Assembly: GCA_026394195.1 (NCBI GenBank)
Contig: JAPKYS010000023.1
Coordinates: forward strand, 62,001 to 126,000
Reading direction: 5' to 3'
Source of the DNA: a bacterium
GTDB taxonomy: Bacteria > Electryoneota > B3-LCP
Length of the DNA stretch: 64,000 nt
Positions 32,122 to 41,760 of this stretch are shown piece by piece. The stretch's first letter is position 1, and every line of letters begins with the position of its first letter. The notes beneath the pieces are model-generated. The model saw only the letters and a list, made by a program, of their open reading frames with translations, searched no databases and was not told where the DNA came from. The translations under genes and the position numbers were made by a program.

Positions 32122-34377
32122 ATGGCTGAAATTAGTGGCGGTGCGCCTGAACATGACGAACTGAAAACCCAGGAGATACGGGATAAGGAGTGGTTGACTA
32201 ACGTCTATCAGGGTGACGTCCCTCAACTGACGGTCCGAGCCGTTATAACAGGCTGTATGTTGGGCGGCATCATGTCTCTGTCCAACCTCTACGTAGGGCT
32301 GAAGTCCGGCTGGGGTTTGGGCGTTGACATTGTCGCGGTCATCCTGGCATTCGCCATTTGGAAGGGGTTGAGCAGCCTTTTACCGAGTCTGGTCAAGCGT
32401 GAGTTCACCATGATGGAAAATACCATCATGATGACCTGCGCGGTGGCGGCGAGCTGGATATCTTCTGCCGGTCTGGTCTCCGCCGTGCCTGCATTGACCA
32501 TGGTCACAGGCAAAACTTTCGTCTGGTGGCATCTGATTTTATGGATATCGTCCATTCTGTTTCTCGGTTTGTTCATGGCGATCCCTTTAAGCCGCCAGAT
32601 GATCACGGTCGAACAGTTGCGTTTTCCAGGCAACATTCCCACAGCGGAAACGCTCCGAGCCATGTACTCCAAAGGCGCTGAAGCCATGAAAAAGGCGAAG
32701 GCTTTGGGATCTGCAGGTTTCCTCGGAATTATCGTCGCCTCATTCCGGGACGGATTTGGCTATCTTCCCGGCATGTTCCCCGCTCCCTTCTCCATAGCGC
32801 GTGTCAGTCTGGCAAATCTTACTCTCCAGATAGAACCCGGATTGATCATGATGGGTATCGGCGCGCTTTTCGGGATCAAAGTTGGTTTATCCATGCTGTT
32901 CGGAGCCTTGCTTAACTACGGTGTGCTCGCTCCCTACCTGATTAACCATGATATCGTCAAGCATCCAGCGCCGATGATTCGCGCCCTCCAAGCGCCCCAA
33001 TTTCCCCTGACCATCAACCAGGGACAGCAGCTTGAGGCTATCATACAGTATGCCAATTCCACCCACGAGTTTGCCGGAGGCGCCAGAACTGATACTCTGA
33101 CCTATGTTTGGACGCAGCCTCGCACCTATGAGGATTTTACGCTGTTGGTTTCAGATTTGAATGCGCCGCAACGATTAGACGGCAGTGTCAACCCTTTCTA
33201 TCACCGCGTCAGCTTCGTCGATACTTTAAGACTGGATCTGGGTTCAAATGTGTTGCGAGCCCGCGCCACGCCTGATACGCTGCGTGAAACCCGCTTTACA
33301 ATTTCCGGAGATACGTCTACGTTTGCAGTGGCGGGGCTATTGGGCTTCACCTCCGGCGCCTCACGGTATGAAGCCATAGGCGGATTCCGAAATATTGTCG
33401 CCTGGTCGATGTGGCCCGGGGCTGCGGTGCTGGTTGTAGCCGGATTGCTGGGGTTAATTTTTCAGTATAAAACTCTGGGCCGCACTTTCGGGAGTGTATT
33501 CAGCGGCTTCCGAAAGAAGAAAGAGGGCGCTCCGCACGACGTCCTGGAAGGTATCGCCGTTCCGATGACCTGGTTCATCATGGGTTTCATCGTCACCGGG
33601 ATCATTTGCCTGATCCTGCAAATGGCGTTTTTCGGCATCCACTGGTATATGGGGATTTTAGCAGTCCTGTTGACCTTCTTCCTGGCAGCAGTGGCTGCTC
33701 GGGCGAGCGCTGAGGTTGGCATCAATCCCATCGGAGCCATGGGTAAAGTCACCCAGCTCCTCTATGGGCTGATTGCTCCCGGAAACATGACCACCAACCT
33801 GATGACCGCCAACGTTACGGCAGGCGCGGCATCGAGTTGCAGTGATACAGTCGGTAATCTGTTCGTGGGAAACAAGGTGGGCGCTCATCCGCGCAAGCAG
33901 TTTATCGCACAGCTCTTTGGAGTTGTTGCAGGGGCGCTCTTCGCTGTGCCTGCCTATTACCTCTTGGTTCCCGATGCCAGCGTACTGGGGGGAGCGAAAT
34001 TCCCGGCTCCGGCAGCCATCGTCTGGGCTGGCGTTGCCCGAGTGCTTTCGCAAGGTTTGAACAGCGTCCCCATGTCCGCCCGCTATGCAGCCCTGATCGC
34101 CATCTTTTTCGGGATAATCATCGTTACTCTGGAGAAAATCTTCCCGAAGATAAAGCCCTATACGCCTTCACCCACAGCTCTGGGGATCGCTCTGACCATA
34201 CCGGCTTACAACAGCCTCTCCATGTTTATTGGTTCCGCCATCGTTTGGATACTGGAGAAAAGAGCCCCCAGTCTAAACGACATGTACACCATCCCCGTCG
34301 CTTCGGGTGTGATCGCAGGGGAAAGTCTGACCGGCGTTGCCATCGCCGCATTGATGGCGGCAGGTATCATTGGCTGA
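32122..34377 (+). CDS. OPT family oligopeptide transporter
   Basis: 751 residues; ATG 32122 is preceded by AAGAGGAAATCC. A polytopic membrane protein with the OPT-family N-terminal block (LTVRAVITGCMLGGIMSLSNLYVGLKSGWGLGV given in parts: LTVRAV, GGIMSLSNLYVGLKSG) and a C-terminal half with NPIGAMGKVTQLLYG and NLMTANVTAG. About 14-16 helices are expected. Residues about 300-405 form a soluble, Thr/Asp-rich insertion between helices that probably faces the periplasm; it makes the protein longer than the roughly 600-700 residues I expect of bacterial members. Family role: proton-coupled uptake of small peptides or metal chelates. Peptides are favoured by the nearby M42 peptidase. Confidence 0.9.
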   Translation: MAEISGGAPEHDELKTQEIRDKEWLTNVYQGDVPQLTVRAVITGCMLGGIMSLSNLYVGLKSGWGLGVDIVAVILAFAIWKGLSSLLPSLVKREFTMMENTIMMTCAVAASWISSAGLVSAVPALTMVTGKTFVWWHLILWISSILFLGLFMAIPLSRQMITVEQLRFPGNIPTAETLRAMYSKGAEAMKKAKALGSAGFLGIIVASFRDGFGYLPGMFPAPFSIARVSLANLTLQIEPGLIMMGIGALFGIKVGLSMLFGALLNYGVLAPYLINHDIVKHPAPMIRALQAPQFPLTINQGQQLEAIIQYANSTHEFAGGARTDTLTYVWTQPRTYEDFTLLVSDLNAPQRLDGSVNPFYHRVSFVDTLRLDLGSNVLRARATPDTLRETRFTISGDTSTFAVAGLLGFTSGASRYEAIGGFRNIVAWSMWPGAAVLVVAGLLGLIFQYKTLGRTFGSVFSGFRKKKEGAPHDVLEGIAVPMTWFIMGFIVTGIICLILQMAFFGIHWYMGILAVLLTFFLAAVAARASAEVGINPIGAMGKVTQLLYGLIAPGNMTTNLMTANVTAGAASSCSDTVGNLFVGNKVGAHPRKQFIAQLFGVVAGALFAVPAYYLLVPDASVLGGAKFPAPAAIVWAGVARVLSQGLNSVPMSARYAALIAIFFGIIIVTLEKIFPKIKPYTPSPTALGIALTIPAYNSLSMFIGSAIVWILEKRAPSLNDMYTIPVASGVIAGESLTGVAIAALMAAGIIG

Positions 34378-34399
34378 AGTCCGTTACTCTTTGGTGAGA

Positions 34400-34434
34400 A
34401 AAAGGGGCTGTCACGATTTGGACAGCCCCTTTTC
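34400..34434. terminator. bidirectional rho-independent terminator between convergent genes
   Basis: AAAAGGGGCTGTC and GACAGCCCCTTTT form a 13-pair stem with an 8-base loop (ACGATTTG), between the OPT gene (+) and the PHP gene (-). A-runs on the left and T-runs on the right let it work for both strands. Confidence 0.93.
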
Positions 34435-34449
34435 CATACCCACATACGG

Positions 34450-35268
34450 TTATACCCCTACCTCCAAGACTTGGTGTCGTTTAATGTAACAAATTTCGGT
34501 CACGCCTTCCTGCCGAAGTATTGATCTTGCCTCCCGCAAACCCTCTCCGATCCGGATGTCCTTGTGAGCGTCAGAACCAGTCGTAAATCTGACACCGGCG
34601 CGAACCAACGCCTTTAAGAACGGGCGTGAGGGATGAATTTCCTGCATCGCTTCCACCCGTAATCCCCGGGAATTGACCTCGACCACCACATGACTACGGG
34701 AGATCCGTTCGGACAACTCTGTGAATAAATCCAGCGCAAATTGAGGTGGTGTCTGAACAGGATGGGGCAGTGTGCGGCGGAGGTAGTCGATGTGGGCGAT
34801 GCCATCGAACAGGCGACTTTCAGCGGCAGCAGCAACCTGGTCATAGTAGAGTCGATACAACTGCTCCTGGCTTTTGTGGCGATGTTTTGACGTTTTTAGT
34901 GAATTGGCATCATCGACGTGCCAGTCGTCGATTTGATGTACTGAAGCAAGGAAATAATCAAACGGGATCGATTCGCTTAATTTCCAGTAAGATTCAAGTC
35001 TTTCGGGGAGAAAATCGAGTTCCAAACCACAGAAGATCTGCAGAGTGCCTTTGAATTCTTCCCTGACTTGCTGCGCTGCGTCAAAATATCTATCCAGTTC
35101 GCCAGCATCCAGACCCCTATATCGTGGATTACCACTTTCGGCTGGACCGTGTTCAGAGAAGCCTAAAATCGCTATTCCACGGCTTGCTGCCATTTCTGCG
35201 AAGGAACGAAAAGCCCCCGGACCGTTCATCCAGGGGGTGGGATGAGTATGCAGATCAACGAGAATCAT
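34450..35268 (-). CDS. PHP domain phosphoesterase (histidinol-phosphatase type)
   Basis: 272 residues. Metal-binding PHP motifs occur in order: DLHTHPTP at the N-terminus, GFSEHGP, CGLELDFLP, LASVHQIDDW, DGIAHIDYL and the final FTTGSDAHK. This matches the HisK/YcdX-like histidinol-phosphatase branch of the amidohydrolase-related PHP superfamily: a trinuclear metal site and phosphate ester hydrolysis. No his biosynthesis genes other than the unrelated hisS are in the window, so the substrate may be another phosphate. Its ATG overlaps the upstream stop (ATGA), making it the last gene of a six-gene minus-strand operon. Confidence 0.85.
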   Translation of the reverse strand: MILVDLHTHPTPWMNGPGAFRSFAEMAASRGIAILGFSEHGPAESGNPRYRGLDAGELDRYFDAAQQVREEFKGTLQIFCGLELDFLPERLESYWKLSESIPFDYFLASVHQIDDWHVDDANSLKTSKHRHKSQEQLYRLYYDQVAAAAESRLFDGIAHIDYLRRTLPHPVQTPPQFALDLFTELSERISRSHVVVEVNSRGLRVEAMQEIHPSRPFLKALVRAGVRFTTGSDAHKDIRIGEGLREARSILRQEGVTEICYIKRHQVLEVGV

Positions 35269-37079
35269 GGAGTATTCAAATTGGAGCTGGATAGGTAAAG
35301 CAACGCAGCGCAGCGCCTGGGACCATCCGGATAATCCAGGGCATCGATGCCTTTGCGGATTTGTGCCAGCGTCCAGCCAAAATATTTTCGCTGGAACTTC
35401 AGTGAGACCTGTTCGATCTGCAAATTTATTCCCCGAAGTTCTTCCTTCAAGGTCTGTGCAATCGCGATGAAGACGTCATCACGCGTGCCTGAATCGAACT
35501 CAAATTCAATGTTGTAGTTGCCCGGATATTTTTGCGAATCCACCACCAAAACTTGTGCGTTACGGTATCCTTTGGTTCCTAAATTTCGATGGAGCGCTTC
35601 TTCCAATTTGAGAGGATTGTCTTTCTTGGTGCGTATCCCGTTGAGCTCTTCGATTTCCTGCCGTAGATCGATGAAGGAACCGTAAACGTCTTCCCGTCGC
35701 TCAATCCATATATTTTGCTGGATGCTTGACTCCATCAGGCTGATTAACTGATCGATGCGCACCTCCAGATCCAAAAGGCGATTGTAGATCTGTTTTAATA
35801 CCGCTGACTCCGGTGTTAGTTTTTCCTGCTGAGCCGGCTGCATGGTTGTGGTCCATGCCTCAAGTGTTTTTTCTAACTCCTTCGCTCGTTCGGTGTCATT
35901 TCCTGGGTCTGTCAGGGTCTTGCTGGATTTTATTGGCGATCCGGTATCGCCTGACTCTTGTTTCGTTCCAGGAGCTGCGGCTGCAGATCCAGTCAAACCT
36001 GACAACCCGGAGATGGCGCTGCGAGCGCCTGGAAGATAGTCCCGACAAGCCTCCGTGAGCGCAAATTTTCTTTCTGCCCAGCGCTGTATCTCCGTTGGTT
36101 GCTGCGTATAAGCAGCCACCGTTGCTTTGGCATCGTACACGTTCCGTTCCATGGCTGGATCGATGATCAGCCTGAAGGCGCCGTTTAGTACCCGGGCTGC
36201 GAAGTGAACGGATTCCAACTCATTCGGACGAAAGAGTTGAACCCTCAGCAACGTAGCTTCAGGGAGATCGCTGGAACCACGCACCATGCCGCGATCAACC
36301 AGACACATGGGGTGAATCGGATAACCATGGTCTTCTAACGTTTTACGGAAGAGCAGATCCATTACCATGTTGCCGCTTTTCCCTTGAATTTGAGAAAAGC
36401 CGGAGCGCAATTCGGTTGCTCGTTTTTGTGATTTGATCAGGTTCAAGAGGTGACTGATTTTGCTCTCGATCTCATCCAGTTTGTAGAAAATTCGATCAGG
36501 TGGAAAGCTGTTATCCAGAAGTAAATCTTGTTGTTGTAAAGTTGTCTGCCACTGATTGATATAGGATTTTATCTCATCCTCGTTGCTGTTTCTGTTGGAT
36601 AGCGCAACGATGTACCAGCAAACCAGTCCGATGATGACCACCGATCCGATCAATAACAACCAGTTCGCTGAGGCTGATACGGTGAGCGCTCGCTTACGCT
36701 TGAATTTTATCGACTGCTTCTCTTCCGGGTGACCAAAGCTGGGGAGGACCATTATTTCGGCTTCTGGGATCTCAATGATTTCGTCTTCTTTGGGGCGGGA
36801 CGGGGGCGGTTTGACAAAAACTTCCGGGGCTGGTTCCGGCGATGGTTCAGGTTCAGCCCCGACTTCAACTCGAACCAGGCGCGTGCTGATTCCAAGGATG
36901 TTTAACTGTCGCTCGACGGCAACCGCCTCGAACAGCGGGATAGCCTGCTTAACCACCAGCGGCAGATTCCGCAATCTGGCTTTCAAATCGCGTTCCCCGA
37001 ACCCCGAAACAGCGCTGATCAATCGTTGCGCTTTTACGCTGCTTGGAGCCTTTACGACTTCGAGGTCATATAGTGTCAT
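35265..37079 (-). CDS. single-pass membrane protein with L7/L12-like N-terminal domain
   Basis: 604 residues, not a recognised family. Residues 1-72 (YDLEVVKAPSSVKAQRLISA, then GFGERDLKARLRNLP and a final STRLVRVEV strand) resemble the ribosomal L7/L12 C-terminal domain fold in strand-helix spacing. A Pro/Glu linker follows (75-130), one membrane helix (139-160, WLLLIGSVVIIGLVCWYIVA), and a periplasmic part of about 440 residues. That part contains two related coiled-coil plus alpha/beta blocks: KLDEIESKISHLLNLIKSQK near 208, and LLDLEVRIDQLISLMESS near 430. The second is followed by a domain with VLVVDSQKYPGNYNIEFEF. It might sense or scaffold the adjacent envelope genes (flippase downstream in sequence, PHP coupled by ATGA overlap). 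No Shine-Dalgarno is apparent. Confidence 0.6.
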   Translation of the reverse strand: MTLYDLEVVKAPSSVKAQRLISAVSGFGERDLKARLRNLPLVVKQAIPLFEAVAVERQLNILGISTRLVRVEVGAEPEPSPEPAPEVFVKPPPSRPKEDEIIEIPEAEIMVLPSFGHPEEKQSIKFKRKRALTVSASANWLLLIGSVVIIGLVCWYIVALSNRNSNEDEIKSYINQWQTTLQQQDLLLDNSFPPDRIFYKLDEIESKISHLLNLIKSQKRATELRSGFSQIQGKSGNMVMDLLFRKTLEDHGYPIHPMCLVDRGMVRGSSDLPEATLLRVQLFRPNELESVHFAARVLNGAFRLIIDPAMERNVYDAKATVAAYTQQPTEIQRWAERKFALTEACRDYLPGARSAISGLSGLTGSAAAAPGTKQESGDTGSPIKSSKTLTDPGNDTERAKELEKTLEAWTTTMQPAQQEKLTPESAVLKQIYNRLLDLEVRIDQLISLMESSIQQNIWIERREDVYGSFIDLRQEIEELNGIRTKKDNPLKLEEALHRNLGTKGYRNAQVLVVDSQKYPGNYNIEFEFDSGTRDDVFIAIAQTLKEELRGINLQIEQVSLKFQRKYFGWTLAQIRKGIDALDYPDGPRRCAALLYLSSSNLNTP

Positions 37080-37125
37080 CGCTGTTGGTTACATTTTTCT
37101 GACATGATGCGGGTGTTATCATCAT

Positions 37126-38607
37126 TTATGATGCTTTAAAGGCAGCCAGTCTCCGCCGAACTGCCGAAATTTCATCGGGTAAAAAGAATTTTACCATCTT
37201 CAACAGCACAAAAAACACCGGGATGAGCAGTAGTTTCATATACCAGTATGGCTGCAGGAAGGGAATTAAAGAGAGCAGATAAATAACGCCTCCGCACCCC
37301 AGGATCATCCAGATGCGCTTCCACTCATATTGAATGCGGTAGTGCGGTTGGATCAAAATGTACAGTAATGCCGCCAGAGTGAAATAAGCGATCAAAGTGT
37401 TCCATGCGGCAGCCCACATTCCGTAGATGGGGATGAAAATCAAATTGCTGACGATATTCACCAGAGCTGCGACACCGGTCACGATAGGCAGCAGGCTGGT
37501 TTTCTTCTTCAGGTATACACCAACCATGAAGTTGGCATTGGCGCCGTTGCAGATATGCGCCAGCAGGATGATCGGAAAAACCTTGAGCCCCTCCCAGTAA
37601 TTCTTGTCAATCAACACTCCCACATAAGGCAGTTGAGTCGTCATCAAGGGGTAAATCGTAAAATCCAGCAGGAAGAAAAGCGTTCCGGTTGCCAACAGAT
37701 AATAGGTAAAAACCCGGGCGAATGTCTCTTTGGCATCAGGTTGGTCAGCGATACTCAGGAAAAACGGCTGCCAGGCAAATCGGAAACCCAAGGTCACCAC
37801 CGACATGAACAAGCCCAGTTTATAACCGGCGCTGTAGATCCCGACGATTCCTATCCCGATCAGCAATTCCAGGAGCTTCCGATCTGCAAGTTCCACCAGC
37901 ATCACAAAGATTTGGGATGGCAAGTTCGGCAATCCGAATCGTAGAAACTCCCCCAACCGGTCGAAAAGGATACGGAAGTTCAGATTTCTCAATACCAACG
38001 GTAGTAACAGCGCTAATTGAAGAAGTGATGCGATAAAATTCGCTTCGAATACTCCTGCAATGCCGCGGTGAAATCCGGAGATGAGTACGAGGGTAAGCCC
38101 GATGTGGGTGCTGATCCCCAGGAGCTTCATCAGAATATAGGGCACTGATTTTTCCACCGCCCGAAGATAGAGGTAGGGATACATACCCAGGTTTTCACAG
38201 AACATGATCCCCGCGCTCAGCAGGATCAGGTAGGTGGGATTACCGCCAGCCACCGACGGATTTTCAAAAATCACCTTGGTCAGGAGACTCCCAGCCGCAA
38301 GAACAGCCAGCGAGAAGAGAACAGACGTGCCCAGAGAAACCCAAAAAACGGTCCCGAAAATATCCCTGCGCCGCTGTGGGTCGGTTTCGAGGATATAGTA
38401 GCGCAGGAAGGTCATATCGAAACCGTATCCGTAGATGACCAATGCAAGCGCGATAAAGGTGTAGATCAGGGTAAGGGCTCCGTACTGTTCCGGAGCCATA
38501 TAGTGAGTCAGGTAGGGGAGCAACAGAAAGCTGACCATTCGGGTGAGCACATGGCCCAAGCCGTAAACGGCAGAATGCTTCAAGAGGCGGCGAATCTGGA
38601 AGAACAT
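37126..38607 (-). CDS. polysaccharide flippase (Wzx/MOP family)
   Basis: 493 residues with about 12-14 hydrophobic helices. The N-terminal LKHSAVYGLGHVLTRMVSFLL and LLPYLTHYMAPEQYGALTL blocks are characteristic of polysaccharide-exporter flippases. It probably translocates a polyprenyl-linked glycan across the inner membrane. Neighbours in the minus-strand operon are a secreted beta-helix protein upstream and the L7/L12-like membrane protein downstream, with no glycosyltransferase, so this flippase may serve glycans assembled elsewhere. It is only distantly similar to the flippases at 19911 and 52838. Confidence 0.87.
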   Translation of the reverse strand: MFFQIRRLLKHSAVYGLGHVLTRMVSFLLLPYLTHYMAPEQYGALTLIYTFIALALVIYGYGFDMTFLRYYILETDPQRRRDIFGTVFWVSLGTSVLFSLAVLAAGSLLTKVIFENPSVAGGNPTYLILLSAGIMFCENLGMYPYLYLRAVEKSVPYILMKLLGISTHIGLTLVLISGFHRGIAGVFEANFIASLLQLALLLPLVLRNLNFRILFDRLGEFLRFGLPNLPSQIFVMLVELADRKLLELLIGIGIVGIYSAGYKLGLFMSVVTLGFRFAWQPFFLSIADQPDAKETFARVFTYYLLATGTLFFLLDFTIYPLMTTQLPYVGVLIDKNYWEGLKVFPIILLAHICNGANANFMVGVYLKKKTSLLPIVTGVAALVNIVSNLIFIPIYGMWAAAWNTLIAYFTLAALLYILIQPHYRIQYEWKRIWMILGCGGVIYLLSLIPFLQPYWYMKLLLIPVFFVLLKMVKFFLPDEISAVRRRLAAFKAS

Positions 38608-38631
38608 GCGAGTCGTGTGAAGTACGGGTAC

Positions 38632-40104
38632 CTATTTTAGAAGTACGCAGCGGATCAGGTCATTATATTTGCCTGCCCGGAAGCGTAAGAAGTAAGCGCC
38701 TGATGGTTTGTCGCCGGCATCCCAGTTGATGATATTCAGCCCTGAACTTAACCTGCCTCGCCAAACCTGTCCGACCAATCGCCCGCCGGTATCCCAGACT
38801 TCAAGCACTCCCGAAGCAGGGGTCGGTGAAGAGATTTGCAGAGTAATGACCGGATTGAAAGGATTTGGGAATGCTGACACGATCTCAAAAGCAGATGGTG
38901 TGATCGGTATTTCTCCCGGCGCTACCGGTGATTGATTGAAATAAAACGCTCCCATATCCGTCACGGTCTGATCTGGGTCTTGTGGATCCTGAGGGCGTCC
39001 GGCATCGATACAGGGGGACCCTTCTGTGAGGTGAAAATCCTGAGTGCCATAAGATACGTATTGTGGATTTAAGGCGATAGAGCCGTTTCCGGAATCGCAG
39101 CCGGAATAAGAGCCGGCAATATTGAGATATGCGTCATTGTAACTTAAAAAATCATAGGCGCTTCCATTCTGGCTGAAGATCCCCCAATCGCCGTTGTGAT
39201 CGATGATTGAACTGCTCAGTTCCATGATGAGACTCGCGCCGGAAAAGAAGATGCCATAGCCATGATTCGTGCTGATGGTGAAATTATGCGCATCGAGGGG
39301 GGTGGAGGAGATGAATATCCCGTGCAAGCCATTATCGTGAATCACCGCGCGGTTGCCATTCAGCCCATCGCTGTTGACCAAACCGATCCCATGATCACCA
39401 TTGAAAGCAATCTCGGTTCCAATAACATTCACGTCTCCCATGGGACCTTCACAGTAAACTCCGGTTCCGGCATTGTGAGCGATATACCCACCGTATATCG
39501 ACAGAGTTCCACCCTGGCTGGCGTTGATCCCGCGGCCTGTAGTTCCTGAATTATAGGTAATCGAACAGCCACTGATTTCAGCAGTGCTGTTCTGCATGGT
39601 GACTCCGGACCCGCCATTGCTGGTTACAGTGCTCGAGTCCATGTAGAGTTGCGCATTGTCTGCTTTGATGGGCGAGAGGCTATGACCTTTGATCAGACAG
39701 TGGTCCAGAGTCACGTGGCAATTGGTCGCCTGAACAGCGCGCTCACCAGACTGTATGAAGCAGTAGCTCAGCAGCGTTGAATCACCCCAGGCTTGGTCGA
39801 AATCGAGGAGTTGCCAGGCTCCCGGCGCAGGACCCAGGTTGTAAATGAATCTCACTGTATCGTTGATGGTACCTCTTGCCGTCAATCCGCCGTAGACAGT
39901 GAACCCGAAATGCCCCATGAAACGGATTTCAACACCTTGCGAAATGGTGAGAAACTGACCGGATGGGACCGTTACATTGCCCTCGACTTTAAAGGGATTT
40001 CCGCTGGCGTTCCAGGTACCCTGAACGTCGCCGCCCGGAATGATCGTTTCAGCTTGTAGTGCCGAACAAGCCAGCAGACTGATGAGAACTAATTTACCGC
40101 GCAT
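38632..40104 (-). CDS. secreted beta-helix protein with T9SS sorting domain
   Basis: 490 residues; on the minus strand ATG 40104 is preceded by GAGGAG. Signal peptide MRGKLVLISLLACSALQA. Residues about 22-370 are a right-handed beta-helix with PbH1 turns (LSYCFIQSGERAVQATNCHVT, SSTVTSNGGSGVTMQNSTAE, IGTEIAFNGDHGIGLVNSDG given as short pieces) and the typical closing motif GSPCIDAGRPQDPQDPD and DMGAFYF. The C-terminal about 85 residues start at FPNPFNPVITLQ and end ...RCVLLK, a T9SS type A sorting domain. Unlike the three beta-helix genes at the window start it lacks the DUF1565 block and has the sorting domain. Role: surface or secreted polysaccharide-interacting protein; catalysis is not established. 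Confidence 0.82.
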   Translation of the reverse strand: MRGKLVLISLLACSALQAETIIPGGDVQGTWNASGNPFKVEGNVTVPSGQFLTISQGVEIRFMGHFGFTVYGGLTARGTINDTVRFIYNLGPAPGAWQLLDFDQAWGDSTLLSYCFIQSGERAVQATNCHVTLDHCLIKGHSLSPIKADNAQLYMDSSTVTSNGGSGVTMQNSTAEISGCSITYNSGTTGRGINASQGGTLSIYGGYIAHNAGTGVYCEGPMGDVNVIGTEIAFNGDHGIGLVNSDGLNGNRAVIHDNGLHGIFISSTPLDAHNFTISTNHGYGIFFSGASLIMELSSSIIDHNGDWGIFSQNGSAYDFLSYNDAYLNIAGSYSGCDSGNGSIALNPQYVSYGTQDFHLTEGSPCIDAGRPQDPQDPDQTVTDMGAFYFNQSPVAPGEIPITPSAFEIVSAFPNPFNPVITLQISSPTPASGVLEVWDTGGRLVGQVWRGRLSSGLNIINWDAGDKPSGAYFLRFRAGKYNDLIRCVLLK

Positions 40105-40125
40105 GGGAACTCCTCTTTAGCAGGT

Positions 40126-41733
40126 TTAGTATCCGTAAGTGCGTCCCGTTGATTTAACGTCCTGGATGGAGGTATCGAAAACCAGTCTTTGCTTCGCCTG
40201 AGTGACGTCATAAGCCATGCTGAACACCAGTCGGACCACCTGAGTCAACTTGTCATACTCAATCTTGTCCGGAGTGTCAGTGGGATTATGGTAATCCTTT
40301 TGAAATCCGGTGAACATAAAAACCGATGGAATCTTCAAGTCATGGAAAATGACGTGGTCGCTGGCTCCAGTGAAATGCAGCACAGGCTCGACCACGAGTT
40401 TCAAGTGGTTTTCTCGATTAGCTTTTTCTGCGAACCTCGCCAAATCCGGGGTTTGTCCGGAATAGAATGCCATCAGAAGGTCTTTTTCGCCTTGAATCGT
40501 CGAATCCTGCATGGCGCGAAATTTCGAAGATCCGTCTCGACCGATTTCATCCATATTGATGGCGGCTACAATTTTTTCCGTTGGGACAGGCAGGTGTTGA
40601 CCGAAAAAGATAGCTCCAAGTGTGCCATCCTCCTCAGCGCTGGTCGAGAGGAATATCACTGACCGCTTCAGGGAGCGTTTACAGTGCGAAAAAGCCTTCG
40701 CCAGGCTGAGCAGTCCCGCGGTGCCGGAGGCATTATCATCGGCTCCGGGATAGAGCGCGCCGTCAATCGTCCCCAGGTGATCGTGGTGAGCCAGGATCAA
40801 AACGGCTTCGTCGGATTGCCCGGGAACGTATCCTACGATATTTGCCGTGGTGGTATCAATAACGTCTTTGAAGCGCATTTTCAGCGTAACACTTACATCG
40901 GGGAGCAGACTGGGGTGGGGTTGGAGTTTGTCGTCGATGCTTTTTTGGTAAGCGGATAGATCGATCGAAGTCCCCAATAGCGCAGCAGCCGCTTCATCCT
41001 TCAGATAAAATACCGGGAATGATTCCCGATTTTCGAATAATTGCACAATTGGGTCGTGCATCAGTTTGCGCTGATTAGCCAGGGCTTTCTCGATAGGGGG
41101 GAGGTTATTGTTGGGAGGCTGTACGATGAGCAATCCTTTTGCTCCGACCTCTCTGGCGATGCGCACCTTTACCTGTGGTATGGAATATTTGGTCGGCTTG
41201 ATGCCATTGAAGACGGAATTCGAATCGTTCTCCTGGGGTTCCTTGTTGAATATCAGTAGAATTTTCCCTTTTGGATCTGCGCCAGCAAAATCATCATAGT
41301 TGAATTCCGGCGCCTTGATGCCATAGCCGCAAAGTAGAACTTCACCGCTGATATCGGCGTCGGAACCACCCCTGGGGAAGAAAAAGACGTCTTTATCAGG
41401 AATAAATTCTTTGTTCTCTCCTTTTATATTAATGATCAACCGGGAGTTCTCATAATCGGCTTTGCTCACCACTAACGGGAATTTTTGGTAGTAGCCGGGA
41501 TCTTCCGAGAAACTTTTCAACCCATATTCCTCAAATCGGGTGGCTATGAACCGCTCGGCAATCTGAGATCCCAGCCCCGGAGCGTCTCTGCCGCTTAATT
41601 CAGGTGAAGTTAAGAATTCCAGGTTGGCTCGGAGTTCCCGTTCGTTGATTTTTTGTATAAGATCATGCGGCTGAGCTGACAATGAGGTTGTCAGAAGCAC
41701 AATTGCCATGAGAACTTGCGAAAGTTTTTTCAT
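40126..41733 (-). CDS. M28 family metallopeptidase, secreted
   Basis: 535 residues from ATG 41733; an in-frame TTG at 41748 would add five residues. A signal peptide is present (KKLSQVLMAIVLLTTSLSA). A PA-type inserted domain (about 110-240, GSDADISGEVLLCGYG ... GAKGLLIVQ) precedes the catalytic domain. Zinc ligands of M28 occur in order: HHDHLG, YPGADDNASGTAGLL, SAEEDGTLGA (Glu-Glu), INMDEIGRDG and YHNPTDTPD (last His). These enzymes are aminopeptidases or carboxypeptidases acting outside the cytoplasm; no sorting domain is present, so it is probably periplasmic. It follows tusA after about 27 bases in the minus-strand operon. Confidence 0.88.
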   Translation of the reverse strand: MKKLSQVLMAIVLLTTSLSAQPHDLIQKINERELRANLEFLTSPELSGRDAPGLGSQIAERFIATRFEEYGLKSFSEDPGYYQKFPLVVSKADYENSRLIINIKGENKEFIPDKDVFFFPRGGSDADISGEVLLCGYGIKAPEFNYDDFAGADPKGKILLIFNKEPQENDSNSVFNGIKPTKYSIPQVKVRIAREVGAKGLLIVQPPNNNLPPIEKALANQRKLMHDPIVQLFENRESFPVFYLKDEAAAALLGTSIDLSAYQKSIDDKLQPHPSLLPDVSVTLKMRFKDVIDTTTANIVGYVPGQSDEAVLILAHHDHLGTIDGALYPGADDNASGTAGLLSLAKAFSHCKRSLKRSVIFLSTSAEEDGTLGAIFFGQHLPVPTEKIVAAINMDEIGRDGSSKFRAMQDSTIQGEKDLLMAFYSGQTPDLARFAEKANRENHLKLVVEPVLHFTGASDHVIFHDLKIPSVFMFTGFQKDYHNPTDTPDKIEYDKLTQVVRLVFSMAYDVTQAKQRLVFDTSIQDVKSTGRTYGY

Positions 41734-41760
41734 CGGCGTTCTTTTCAAATGGAAGACAGC

